Both the position numbers and the translations under genes were made by a program. This document shows, piece after piece, positions 11,813 to 25,600 of a stretch of 64,000 nt of DNA. The stretch is from Megaleporinus macrocephalus. Its lineage: Eukaryota; Chordata; Actinopteri; Characiformes; Anostomidae. Under the pieces are notes generated by a model. That model saw only the letters and a list, made by a program, of their open reading frames with translations. It was not told where the DNA came from and did no database searches. The DNA is taken from positions 36,578,162 through 36,642,161 of the forward strand of contig CM038704.1 of assembly GCA_021613375.1 (NCBI GenBank). Direction: 5' to 3'. Within the stretch, counting starts at the first letter, position 1. Every line of letters starts with the position of its first letter.

Positions 11813-13683
11813 CTAATACTGAGGCAGCGCCCCACTGACCGTAGCTCCGGTGCTGCAGATGGCCTTGCAGGCGAACGAAGAAGTGCAGATGCAGATGATG
11901 AACTCGAGCACAGCGAACACTAGCAGCACTCCACTGACTCCAACTGACTGACCCTAAAAAACATTTATCAGTTAAAGGCAGAACCGATTCTATATTGAAC
12001 TTACATCCCTGAACAAAGCTGCACAAAGTGATGAGTTCTCACAAAAATTTGCAGTGAAAAAGTTGTAAGTGCACAATTAATGTTTATTTTTTTAAATTTT
12101 AAATATTTAAAAATTTTCAAAAATGCACTGGCCATGTTTCATATGTGATTTTTGTTCCTCCAAAAATAATTTCAGCAACTAAACAGTACTTAATTAAGTA
12201 CTTATTTAAATATGCATACGTGTTTTCTCAGTTCAAGATGTGCACATGGCTTTTACATTAATGAAGTATATTACATTAACACAATTTAAAAATGAAACAG
12301 TTAAATTAAGTGCTTTTATATATATTATATATATTATTCATGTGAGGTTCATTATTATTAATTCAAGTCACTTCAGTGTCGCACATTCAGTGTAGTTCTG
12401 CTAGGGAGATACAAACCCTCAACAAGATGGTAGCTTCACACAGAATCCTGTTTTCATATAAAACACTATAAGAATCTCTTTGATAATCTGTGTTGGAGCA
12501 GACGTCATGAAATGAACGTTCTAGCTGTGTGACTATGTCAGTAGACAGCAGGATGATGGCTATTCCTGCAACCATGGCGATGATTGCATTCATTATCAGG
12601 GAGCTGGTCACCTTCATGAAGGAAGAAACAGAACACACAAGTTTACAGCATAACAAGTTTACAGAGTAGCAGCATTTTTATTAAATACTTAAAGATTAAT
12701 ACTCATTGGCCAGTTTATCAGAAACACCCACCTTCTACTTTCAATACCTGGCCACTTTATTAGAAAACACCCAACTTCTACTTCCACTACCTGGCCACTT
12801 TATTAGAAACACTAAACTTCTACATTCCCTACCTGGACATTTTATTTGAAACATTCACCTTCTACTTCCACTACCAGGCCACTTTATTAGAAACACCCAC
12901 CTTTTTTCTACTAAATGGCCACTTTATTAGCAACAAACCCGCCTTTTACTTCCACTGGCCACCTTATTAGCAACAAACTGTGCACCAATAGATGAGCTGT
13001 ATTCTCTACACCAGCAAGGTGAAGCCGCTGAGGAGCGAAGTGTCCATGTAGTATAATCGTATAATGACGTTGTGTTTGCATTGTCTTTCCAAAATATAGT
13101 AATTAACTATAAAATTTAACTGACATGATGAGCTATGCTTACTTACCAGACAGCGAGTAGCCTTCTTGCCTGCAGCAACAGACAAAGCTCCAGAAGCAAT
13201 ATACTGTGAAGAAGAAAAAGAAGAAGAAGAAAAGAAGAGGGACTGAAAATCGTTTCTTTCTGGTTTTTTTTAATGAACACCACAATCAAGAACTGCAGAA
13301 ATATAAAGGCTACAAAAAGAGAACCTACAAGACATGATCCCCAGTAGAAGACACCACTGAAGGCACCCACACTTGGAATGTAGACGGTTTTAACAATGCC
13401 GAACAAGATGGTCACAATCCCGATCATTATCTGAACAGTCTGTGCAGAGCAAGAGACAATCAGAGTGTAAACATGCCCAGTGTGAATAATAAAGAAAACT
13501 AGACGAGGACTTTCTTACCCCCAGTGCTTTCGGCTCTCCTTTCAGAAGTTTACTGAGTGGGCCCTGAGTGGAGTCTCCGCCTCCAGTCCCAACGCCATAT
13601 TGCTCCGTTCCTCCTGGCACCACTTGGGTCACGATGGTGAAGCCATTTCTCATGTTATCGACAGGTACAAAACTGGAGGCCAT
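11813..13683 (-). CDS. MS4A gene 2: four-span membrane protein, 222 aa, 5 coding exons
   Basis: Coding exons 13683-13519, 13439-13329, 13203-13147, 12611-12417 and 11953-11813 (TAG), all phase 0: 55+37+19+65+46 = 222 residues. It starts MASSFVPVDN directly after a CAG acceptor (GATCAG then G, ATG), exactly as in gene 1. Exon 1 ends KGEPKALG, exon 2 begins TVQIMIG, exon 3 encodes YIASGALSVAAGKKATRCL, and the last exon GQSVGVSGVLLVFAVLEF. Helices are expected at about 59-79, 84-104, 115-136 and 182-205. The loop between helices 3 and 4 is longer than in gene 1 (exon 4 has 11 extra codons) and holds two Cys. The C-tail is short (ends GALPQY). It is the closest paralogue of gene 1 in the window, so a tandem duplicate. 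Intron 3 carries a small array of the 42-bp satellite unit. Confidence 0.88.
12690..13000. repeat. Small diverged array of the 42-bp satellite unit
   Basis: About seven degenerate units carrying GGCCACTTTATTAGAAACAC with spacers of CCACCTTCTACTTCCACTAC type. It is the same unit as the 15-kb array but far more diverged. It lies inside intron 3 of MS4A gene 2. The following bases (12,975-13,045, CACCAATAGATGAGCTG... GCCGCTGAGGAGC) may be the flank of a repeat-bearing mobile element; that part is inference. Confidence 0.85.
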
Positions 13684-14239
13684 CCTGATCACAGACCTGT
13701 ATATAATCTAATGAGAGGATAAAATAAGCATCATTTTAAGGTGTAGTCTATTGACTGTTGGCACTACCTCATAAGTGACATAAGCAGCTGCTTAGTCTTC
13801 CGGATCTTTACTGTACTATTATGTTGATTAAGCTTCTTATAATGCACTACAGTGCCTTATGTGTGTTTTCATAAGTTATAACAAATGTTATTCATAGAAA
13901 CTGTTTTACACCCTTTTTTAAACAGTTTTATTTTGATTGACTTTCAGGTCAAGTAGATCAAGTAAAAACATTGCTCATCGCGAAATGGCTATACATACTT
14001 AAAAATAGGAAGCACAGCTGCTCAAAGAAATTTCCAGTTTCACATACTTTATGCATAGTTTCCAGTTCCACATGCTTTATGAGCCTTATGTATTTTATCA
14101 ACAAGATGATTTTCGGTAAAGATGAATGCGGCCACATGCTTGATCAAATAACCAGTTTTGTTGATGTGAAAAAGTGAAATTAAGAGCACAAATTCTCTAC
14201 TGAGATGACACCTAGATTACATGTTTCATATTACTATTT

Positions 14240-14460
14240 CTTAGCTGCAAAAAGGCATAATTACAGGACAGAGCAACAACCTACTTTACTTTTTCTACAA
14301 GTAAGTCAATGAATGGATCTAGAATAATTTTGGAAACAAAATAGTTTTTGAAGCAGTTCTATTCATCCATTCAACATGAATTTTTCAAACAATGTAAAAG
14401 GCAGCTGCCGTGCTCAAATAGTGTAAAAAAAAGGATATACGTTTTTTTTGGACAGTAATG
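14240..14460. mobile_element. MITE family A, diverged copy
   Basis: The right terminus TTTTTTTTGGACAGTAATG and internal blocks (TGAATGGATCTAGAAT; GGCAGCTGCCGTGCTCAAAT) match family A copies near 45.2 kb. The left end is uncertain. Confidence 0.4.
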
Positions 14461-14752
14461 ATTTATTATCTCAATATATCAGTAAATCACACATTCAATA
14501 AAATTAAAACTTTAAAACTATCTTTAGATATTATCTACCTATAATATTATATGTATTATACATGTGATGGTTGGAGGCATCCAGGAGAAATCTGAACTTC
14601 TTTAAACTAGCTTACAGGTGAAACAGGTAGTAACACACTTATTGTCAATATAAACACTTTTAAATAACGCACTCAGGGGCCAAATATTAATATCAAACAT
14701 GAAAAATGAGAATAAAATAAAACATTTGGCAGAAAATGAGAGATTTACTCAC

Positions 14753-14795
14753 TTTCCACAGTTATGTACAGAACTCTCAATCTGTAGAAAACCAC
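14753..14795 (-). other. Putative 5' non-coding exon 1 of MS4A gene 2
   Basis: The donor GTGAGT follows GTGGAAA on the minus strand (last exon base 14,753). Its upstream sequence aligns with the leader of gene 1 (AAAACCTCCAGTGG). The start is estimated from the TATA-like box at 14,821-14,826. Confidence 0.45.
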
Positions 14796-14820
14796 TGGAG
14801 GTTTTGAAACTACAACACTG

Positions 14821-14826
14821 TTTATA
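14821..14826 (-). promoter_or_regulatory. TATA-like box for MS4A gene 2
   Basis: TATAAA on the minus strand (within CCATATAAACAGTG), about 25-30 bp upstream of the estimated start of the leader exon. Short motifs like this arise by chance in AT-rich DNA; conservation of the surrounding leader is the main support. Confidence 0.4.
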
Positions 14827-14839
14827 TGGGGAGGAGGTT

Positions 14840-16600
14840 GTAGTTAACTGACCTAAATTAACCATCACTGCCCTCTTGTACTTTTACTCAGCAGTGAACA
14901 CACGACTGCAATACGCTGCAAGTATAATATATCAATGTACTTTTTGAGACCCTGTTTTTGAGCACCCCCTCGTTAATTTCACTTCATAGTGAGAGTGCAA
15001 ATAAGTAAGCGAGATAGATACTGGCAGCTCTTTGTATTCTTTATTTAAGACATTTCTATTCAGTTTTTTTAAAGAATAAAAGCAGTTTTGCCACAAGACG
15101 ATGATTTCTGGAAGTGTTCCTAAACCCCTGCAGTGACAGTACAGTACAGAATCATGGCTGTTTTTAATACAGAGCTGTTTTAGAGCCCAAAGATCATAAA
15201 CATCCAATACTGACCGTTGGTCCCTTGAGCATAGAGATTTTATCCTTTGATGATGTTATGTACTATAGATGGTGGGATATCCAAAGCGTTCACAATTTTA
15301 TGTTGAGGAACAATTTTCTTAAATTGCATTGCACAGATTAGTGACCTAAAATGCTCTTTTTATACCCAGTCATGTGACTTAAGAATTGTTCTTCCAGTTG
15401 TTCTTTATTAGTACCACTTACTTTTTCAGTCTTTTGTTGCCCCGTTCTAACTTTCAGCATCTAATATGTTTTTATTTATAATTATTTACAGTTTCCCAAC
15501 TTTGTTGTGTATAGAGAAACAGATGAAGTTTGAAGTGTATACATACACACACACACACACACACACACTTCTACAGGTTAATCTATGATGGGAAAAATCT
15601 GTGTGATTCGAGCAGATAACGGGTTAGTCATACAGTGGAACAGATGAGAATGTAGAACAGGAAACCACAGCCTCACACAGAGATGTGGGTAAAAGGGGCA
15701 ATAGAGTGTACCCTATTTTTTATTTGTTTCACTCTACTTATGGCTATTCTATTTTCTTTGTATTTAGTTGAATTTAACAGCTTTAGCACGTACATATTTT
15801 GTGTTTTTTTATTCAATTATTTATTTAGCTGTTATTTTTATACTAATAAATACATAATTATTGTCTATGTAGAGTATATGATCTTTGCAAATAGAAATAA
15901 AAATGTGTGAAATGTATTTTGGGTACTCATGTGCTTGTACATACTTGACCATTGTAAAAATGTGTTAGTAATCAAGTCGAAAGCAGTCTGCTGATAATGC
16001 AAGATGGGGTGTAGATTTTGTGTTATTGAATATCTGCCATTATGAGTAACAAGCATATAAAGATAAACCAGTGAAAACCCTGTGAAATGATCCTCTAAAC
16101 CATATGAACTGATCATTAACTAGTTATAATACACATCACTTTTTTCAGAAAGCATATATGATTCTGAACATGATATTTCAGCTGTGGCTGACTGGCCTGT
16201 TTGCAAATACTTGATTATAGGGGTGTGTGGGTGCGTGTGGGTGTGCTAGGGGGGAGGTGGGTTGGGGTGCTGTGGTTGAATGACCTAAATGCCCCAGTTA
16301 TTGTCACTTGTCCCACATTTTTAGTAACACCAAACATGAGCTCTGCTACATAACCCTTTATTCATACTCATGCAATTGCTCTAATGTGATTTATACTGTC
16401 ATGACAGATTTTGTGCAGTGGTATAACAGTGATTATATTAATCATTAAGATCTATTAAGATCTGCTGGTATGATTGCTAACTAGAGTGACTATTTTCCAA
16501 AAATAAAAAACGAACAAAAAAAACTGCCTGCACCATAAGGCATCATAGCATCAAACAATTACTTGCTGTAATGGATTTACATGATATTGCACTTTTACTC
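14840..16600. other. Upstream region of MS4A gene 2, paralogous to other MS4A upstream regions
   Basis: Contains an AC microsatellite (15,545-15,568). The block at 15,630-15,700 (GTAGAACAGGAAACCACAGCC) matches 5,935-5,990. The block at 15,930-16,020 (CTTGTACATACTTGACCATT) matches 7,550-7,610. The block at 16,093-16,140 (CTCTAAACCATATGAACTG) matches 32,045-32,095. A GT-rich patch lies at 16,220-16,270. No coding exon was found. Confidence 0.5.
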
Positions 16601-16602
16601 AC

Positions 16603-19600
16603 TGTACACTTTATTAGAAACACCTACCTTACACTTCTACTAACTGGCCACTTTATTAAAAACACCTACCTTATACTTCTACTAACTAGCCACTTTATTA
16701 GAAACACCTACCTCTTACTTCTACTAACTGGCCACTTTATTAAAAACACCTACCTTATCCTTCTACTAACTGGCCACTTTATTAGAAACACCTACCTTGT
16801 ACTTCTACTAACTGGCCACTTTATTAAAAACACCTACCTTATACTTCAATTAACTGGCCACTTTATTAGAAACACCTACCTTGAACTTCTACTAATTGGC
16901 CACTTTATTAAAAACACCTACCTTATACTTCTACTAACTGGCCAATTTATTAGAAACACCTACCTTGTACTTCTACTAACTGGCCACTTTATTAGAAACA
17001 CCTACCTTGTACTTCTACTAACTGGCCACTTTGTTAGAGACACCTACTTTATACTTCCACTAACTGGCCACTTTGTTAGAGACACCTACTTTATACTTCC
17101 ACTAACTGGCCACTTTGTTAGAGACACCTACTTTGTACTTCTACTAACTGGCCACTTTGTTAGAGACACCTACTTTATACTTCTACTAACTGGCCACTTT
17201 ATTAGAGACACTTACTTTATACTTCTACTAACTGGCCACTTTATTAGAAACACCTACCTTGTACTTCTACTAACTGGCCACTTTGTTAGAGACACCTACT
17301 TTATACTTCTACTAACTGGCCACTTTGTTAGAGACACCTACTTTATACTTCCACTAACTGGCCACCTTGTTAGAGACACCTACCTTATACTTCCACTAAC
17401 TGGCCACTTTGTTAGAGACACCTACTTTATACTTCTACTAACTGGCCACTTTATTAGAAACACCTACCTTGTACTTCTACTAACTTGCCACTTTGTTAGA
17501 GACACCTACTTTATACTTCTACTAACTGGCCACTTTGTTAGAGACACCTACTTTATACTTCCACTAACTGGCCACTTTGTTAGAGACACCTACTTTATAC
17601 TTCCACTAACTGGCCACTTTGTTAGAGACACTTACTTTATACTTCCACTAACTGGCCACTTTGTTAGAGACACCTACTTTATACTTCTACTAACTTGCCA
17701 CTTTATTAGAAACACCTACCTTGTACTTCTACTAACTGACCACTTTGTTAGAGACACCTACTTCATACTTCTACTAACTGGCCACTTATTTAGAGACACC
17801 TACTTTATACTTCCACTAACTGGCCACTTTGCTAGAGACACCTACTTTATACTTCCACTAACTGGCCACTTTGTTAGAGACACCTACTTTATACTTCCAC
17901 TAACTGGCCACTTTGTTAGAGACACCTACTTTATACTTCCACTAACTGGCCACTTTGTTAGAGACACCTACTTTATACTTCCACTAACTGGCCACTTTGT
18001 TAGAGACACCTACTTTATACTTCTACTAACTGGCCACTTTGTTAGAGACACCTACTTTATACTTCTACTAACTGGCCACTTTATTAGAGACACTTACTTT
18101 ATACTTCTACTAACTGGCCACTTTATTAGAAACACCTACCTTGTACTTCTACTAACTGGCCACTTTGTTAGAGACACCTACTTTATACTTCTACTAACTG
18201 GCCACTTTGTTAGAAACACTTACCTTGTACTTCTACTAACTGGCCACTTTGTTAGAGACACCTACTTTATACTTCTACTAACTGGCCACTTTGTTAGAGA
18301 CACCTACTTTATACTTCTACTAACTGGCCACTTTGTTAGAGACACCTACTTTATACTTACACTAACTGGCCACTTTGTTAGAGACACTTACTTTATACTT
18401 CCACTAACTGGCCACTTTGTTAGAGACACCTACTTTATACTTCTACTAACTTGCCACTTTATTAGAAACACCTACCTTGTACTTCTACTAACTTGCCACT
18501 TTATTAGAAACACCTACCTTGTACTTCTACTAACTGGCCACTTTGTTAGAGACACCTACTTCATACTTCTACTAACTGGCCACTTTGTTAGAGACACCTA
18601 CTTTATACTTCCACTAACTGGCCACTTTGTTAGAGACACCTACTTTATACTTCTACTAACTGGCCACTTTATTAGAAACACCTACCTTGTACTTCTACTA
18701 TCTGGCCACTTTGTTAGAGACACCTACTTTATACTTCCACTAACTGGCCACTTTATTAAAAACACCTACGTTGTACTTCTACTAACCGGCCACTTCATTA
18801 AAAACACCTACCTTATACTTCTACTAACTGGCCACTTTATTAGAAACCCCTACCTTGTACTTCTACTAACTGGCCACTTTATTAAAAACACCTACCTTAT
18901 ACTTCCACTAACTGGCCACTTTATTAAAAATACCTACCTTATACTTCTACTAACTGGCCACTTTATTAGAAACACCTACCTCTTACTTCTACTAACTGGC
19001 CACTTTATTAAAAACACCTACCTTATCCTTCTACTAACTGGCCACTTTATTAGAAACACCTACCTTGTACTTCTACTAACTGGCCACTTTATTAAAAACA
19101 CCTACCTTATACTTCTACTAACTGGCCACTTTATTAAAAACACCTACCTTATACTTCTACTAACTGGCCACTTTATTAGAAACACCTACCTTGTACTTCT
19201 ACTAACTGGCCACTTTATTAGAAACACCTACCTTGTATTTCTACTAACTGGCCACTTTGTTAGAGACACCTACTTTATACTTCCACTAACTGGCCACTTT
19301 GTTAGGGACACCTACTTTATACTTCTACTAACTGGCCACTTTGTTAGAGACACCTACTTTATACTTCCACTAACTGGCCACTTTGTGAGAGACACCTACT
19401 TTATACTTCCACTAACTGGCCACTTTGTTAAAGACACCTACTTTATACTTCCACTAACTGGCCACTTTGTTAGAGACACCTACTTTATACTTCCACTAAC
19501 TGGCCACTTTGTTAGAAACACCTACTTTGTACTTCTACTAACTGGCCACTTTGTTAGAGACACCTACTTTATACTTCTACTAACTGGCCACTTTATTAGA

Positions 19601-22600
19601 GACACTTACTTTATACTTCTACTAACTGGCCACTTTATTAGAAACACCTACCTTGTACTTCTACTAACTGGCCACTTTGTTAGAGACACCTACTTTATAC
19701 TTCTACTAACTGGCCACTTTGTTAAAGACACCTACTTTATACTTCCACTAACTGGCCACTTTGTTAGAGACACCTACTTTATACTTCCACTAACTGGCCA
19801 CTTTGTTAGAAACACCTACTTTGTACTTCTACTAACTGGCCACTTTGTTAGAGACACCTACCTTGTACTTCTACTAACTGGCCACTTTGTTAGAGACACC
19901 TACTTTATACTTCCACTAACTGGCCACTTTGTTAAAGACACCTACTTTATACTTCCACTAACTGGCCACTTTGTTAGAGACACCTACTTTATACTTCCAC
20001 TAACTGGCCACTTTGTTAGAAACACCTACTTTGTACTTCTACTAACTGGCCACTTTGTTAGAGACACCTACTTTATACTTCTACTAACTGGCCACTTTAT
20101 TAGAGACACTTACTTTATACTTCTACTAACTGGCCACTTTATTAGAAACACCTACCTTGTACTTCTACTAACTGGCCACTTTGTTAGAGACACCTACTTT
20201 ATACTTCTACTAACTGGCCACTTTGTTAGAGACACCTACTTTATACATCCACTAACTGGCCACTTTGTTAGAGACACTTACTTTATACTTCCACTAACTG
20301 GCCACTTTGTTAGAGACACCTACTTTATACTTCTACTAACTTGCCACTTTATTAGAAACACCTACCTTGTACTTCTACTAACTGGCCACTTTGTTAGAGA
20401 CACCTACTTCATACTTCTACTAACTGGCCACTTATTTAGAGACACCTACTTTATACTTCCACTAACTGGCCACTTTGCTAGAGACACCTACTTTATACTT
20501 CCACTAACTGGCCACTTTGTTAGAGACACCTACTTTATACTTCCACTAACTGGCCACTTTGTTAGAGACACCTACTTTATACTTCCACTAACTGGCCACT
20601 TTGTTAGAGACACCTACTTTATACTTCCACTAACTGGCCACTTTATTAGAGACACCTACTTTATACTTCCACTAACTGGCCACTTTGTTAGAGACACCTA
20701 CTTTATACTTCTACTAACTGGCCACTTTGTTAGAGACACCTACTTTATACTTCTACTAACTGGCCACTTTATTAGAGACACTTACTTTATACTTCTATTA
20801 ACTGGCCACTTTATTAGAAACACCTACCTTGTACTTCTACTAACTGGCCACTTTGTTAGAGACACCTACTTTATACTTCCACTAACTGGCCACTTTGTTA
20901 GAGACACCTACTTTATACTTCTACTAACTGGCCACTTTGTTAGAGACACCTACTTTATACTTCTACTAACTGGCCACTTTATTAGAGACACTTACTTTAT
21001 ACTTCTACTAACTGGCCACTTTGTTAAAGACACCTACTTTATACTTCCACTAACTGGCCACTTTGTTAGAGACACCTACTTTATACTTCCACTAACTGGC
21101 CACTTTGTTAGAAACACCTACTTTGTACTTCTACTAACTGGCCACTTTGTTAGAGACACCTACCTTGTACTTCTACTAACTGGCCACTTTGTTAGAGACA
21201 CCTACTTTATACTTCCACTAACTGGCCACTTTGTTAAAGACACCTACTTTATACTTCCACTAACTGGCCACTTTGTTAGAGACACCTACTTTATACTTCC
21301 ACTAACTGGCCACTTTGTTAGAAACACCTACTTTGTACTTCTACTAACTGGCCACTTTGTTAGAGACACCTACTTTATACTTCTACTAACTGGCCACTTT
21401 ATTAGAGACACTTACTTTATACTTCTACTAACTGGCCACTTTATTAGAAACACCTACCTTGTACTTCTACTAACTGGCCACTTTGTTAGAGACACCTACT
21501 TTATACTTCTACTAACTGGCCACTTTGTTAGAGACACCTACTTTATACATCCACTAACTGGCCACTTTGTTAGAGACACTTACTTTATACTTCCACTAAC
21601 TGGCCACTTTGTTAGAGACACCTACTTTATACTTCTACTAACTTGCCACTTTATTAGAAACACCTACCTTGTACTTCTACTAACTGGCCACTTTGTTAGA
21701 GACACCTACTTCATACTTCTACTAACTGGCCACTTATTTAGAGACACCTACTTTATACTTCCACTAACTGGCCACTTTGCTAGAGACACCTACTTTATAC
21801 TTCCACTAACTGGCCACTTTGTTAGAGACACCTACTTTATACTTCCACTAACTGGCCACTTTGTTAGAGACACCTACTTTATACTTCCACTAACTGGCCA
21901 CTTTGTTAGAGACACCTACTTTATACTTCCACTAACTGGCCACTTTATTAGAGACACCTACTTTATACTTCCACTAACTGGCCACTTTGTTAGAGACACC
22001 TACTTTATACTTCTACTAACTGGCCACTTTGTTAGAGACACCTACTTTATACTTCTACTAACTGGCCACTTTATTAGAGACACTTACTTTATACTTCTAT
22101 TAACTGGCCACTTTATTAGAAACACCTACCTTGTACTTCTACTAACTGGCCACTTTGTTAGAGACACCTACTTTATACTTCTACTAACTGGCCACTTTGT
22201 TAGAGACACCTACTTTATACTTCCACTAACTGGCCACTTTGTTAGAGACACCTACTTTATACTTCTACTAACTGGCCACTTTATTAGAAACACCTACCTT
22301 ATACTTCTACTAACTGGCCACTTTATTAGAAACACCTACCTTGTACTTCTACTAACTGGCCACTTTATTAAAAACACCTACCTTGTACTTCTACTAACTG
22401 GCCACTTTGTTAGAAACACCTACCTTGTACTTCTACTAACTGGCCACTTTATTAAAAACACCTACCTTATACTTCCACTAACTGGCCACTTTATTAGAAA
22501 CACCTACCTTGTACTTCTACTATCTGGCCACTTTATTAAAAACACCTACCTTATACTTCCACTGACTGACCACTTTATTAAAAACACCTACCTTATACTT

Positions 22601-25600
22601 CTACTAACTGGCCACTTTATTAGAAACACCTAGCTTGTACTTCTACTAACTGGCCACTTTATTAAAAACACCTACCTTATACTTCTACTAACTGGCCACT
22701 TTATTAGAAACACCTACCTTGTACTTCTACTAACTGGCCACTTTATTAGAAACACCTACCTTGTACTTCTACTAACTGGCCACTTTATTAAAAACACCTA
22801 CCTTGTACTTCTACTAACTGGCCATTTTGTTAGAGACACCTACTTTATACTTCCACTAACTGGCCACTTTATTAAAAACACCTACCTTATACTTCTACTA
22901 ACTGGCCACTTTATTAAAAAAACACCTACCTTATACTTCTACTAACTGGCCACTTTATTAGAAACACCTACCTTATACTTCCACTGACTGAACACTTTAT
23001 TAGAAACACCTACCTTGTACTTCTACTAACTGGCCACTTTATTATAAACACCTACCTTGTACTTCTACTAACTGGCCACTTTATTAAAAACACCTACCTT
23101 GTACTTCTACTAACTGGCCATTTTGTTAGAGACACCTACTTTATACTTCCACTAACTGGCCACTTTATTAAAAACACCTACCTTATACTTCTACTAACTG
23201 GCCACTTTATTAAAAAAACACCTACCTTATACTTCTACTAACTGGCCACTTTATTAGAAACACCTACCTTATACTTCCACTGACTGAACACTTTATTAAA
23301 AACACCTACCTTATACTTCTACTAACTGGCCACTTTATTAGAAACACCTACCTTGTACTTCTACTAACTGGCCACTTTGTTAGAGACACCTACCTTATAC
23401 TTCCACTTACTGGCCACTTTGTTAGAGACACCTACTTTATACTTCCACTAACTGGGCACTTTATTAAAAACACCTACCTTGTACTTCTACTAACTGGCCA
23501 CTTTATTAAAAACACCTACCTTATACTTCCACTGACTGACCACTTTATTAAAAACACCTACCTTATACTTCTACTAACTGGCCACTTTATTAGAAACACC
23601 TACCTTATACTTCTACTAACTGGCCACTTTATTAAAAAAACACCTACCTTATACTTCTACTAACTGGCCACTTTATTAAAAACACCTACCTTGTACTTCT
23701 ACTAACTGGTCACTTTATTAGAAACACCTACCTTATAATTCTACTAACTGGCCACTTCATTAGAAACACCTACCTTGTACTTCTACTAACTGGCCACTTT
23801 ATTAAAAACACCTACCTTATACTTCTACTAACTGGTCACTTTGTTAGAGACACCTACTTTATACTTCTACTAACTGGCCACTTTATTAGAAACACCTACC
23901 TTGTACTTCTACTAACTGGCCACTTTATTAAAAACACCTACCTTGTACTTCTACTAACTGGACACTTTGTTAGAAACACCTACCTTGTACTTCTACTAAC
24001 TGGCCACTTTATTAAAAACACCTACCTTATACTTCTACTAACTGGCCACTTTATTAGAAACACCTACCTTGTACTTCTACTAACTGGCCACTTTATTAAA
24101 AACACCTACCTTATACTTCCACTGACTGACCACTTTATTAAAAACACCTACCTTATACTTCTACTAACTGGCCACTTTATTAGAAACACCTACCTTATAC
24201 TTCTACTAACTGGCCACTTTATTAGAAACACCTACCTTGTACTTCTACTAACTGGCCACTTTATTAGAAACACCTACCCTGTACTTCTACTAACTGGCCA
24301 CTTTATTAAAAACACCTTCCTTGTACTTCTACTAACTGGCCATTTTGTTAGAGACACCTACTTTATACTTCCACTAACTGGCCACTTTATTAAAAACACC
24401 TACCTTATACTTCTACTAACTGGCCACTTTATTAAAAAAACACCTACCTTATACTTCTACTAACTGGCCACTTTATTAGAAACACCTACCTTATACTTCC
24501 ACTGACTGAACACTTTATTAAAAACACCTACCTTATACTTCTACTAACTGGCCACTTTATTAGAAACACCTACCTTGTACTTCTACTAACTGGCCACTTT
24601 GTTAGAGACACCTACTTTATACTTCCACTAACTGGGCACTTTATTAAAAACACCTACCTTGTACTTCTACTAACTGGGCACTTTATTAGAAACACCTACC
24701 TTGTACTTCTACTAACTTGCCACTTTATTAAAAACACCTACCTTATACTTCCACTGACTGACCACTTTATTAATAACACCTACCTTATACTTCTACTAAC
24801 TGGCCACTTTATTAGAAACACCTACCCTGTACTTCTACTAACTGGCCACTTTATTAAAAACACCTTCCTTGTACTTCTACTAACTGGCCATTTTGTTAGA
24901 GACACCTACTTTATACTTCTACTAACTGGCCACTTTGTTAGAGACACCTACTTTATACTTCTACTAACTGGCCACTTTATTAGAAACACCTACCTTGTAC
25001 TTCTACTAACTGGCCACTTTATTAAAAACACCTACCTTGTACTTCTACTAACTGGACACTTTGTTAGAAACACCTACCTTGTACTTCTACTAACTGGCCA
25101 CTTTATTAAAAACACCTACCTTATACTTCTACTAACTGGCCACTTTATTAGAAACACCTACCTTGTACTTCTACTAACTGGCCACTTTATTAAAAACACC
25201 TACCTTATACTTCCACTGACTGACCACTTTATTAAAAACACCTACCTTATACTTCTACTAACTGGCCACTTTATTAGAAACACCTACCTTATACTTCTAC
25301 TAACTGGCCACTTTATTAGAAACACCTACCTTGTACTTCTACTAACTGGCCACTTTATTAGAAACACCTACCCTGTACTTCTACTAACTGGCCACTTTAT
25401 TAAAAACACCTTCCTTGTACTTCTACTAACTGGCCATTTTGTTAGAGACACCTACTTTATACTTCCACTAACTGGCCACTTTATTAAAAACACCTACCTT
25501 ATACTTCTACTAACTGGCCACTTTATTAAAAAAACACCTACCTTATACTTCTACTAACTGGCCACTTTATTAGAAACACCTACCTTATACTTCCACTGAC

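Noticed and set aside
16571..22633. 2,020-codon ORF made of a 14-residue hydrophobic repeat
   Set aside because: It exists because the 42-bp satellite unit is a multiple of three and one frame lacks stops. The common unit variants change the encoded residue (I/V, R-D/R-N/K-N, L/F, P/L), so there is no sign of protein-level constraint. The same repeat continues 9 kb further with frame-breaking +2 units, and there is no promoter or splice context.
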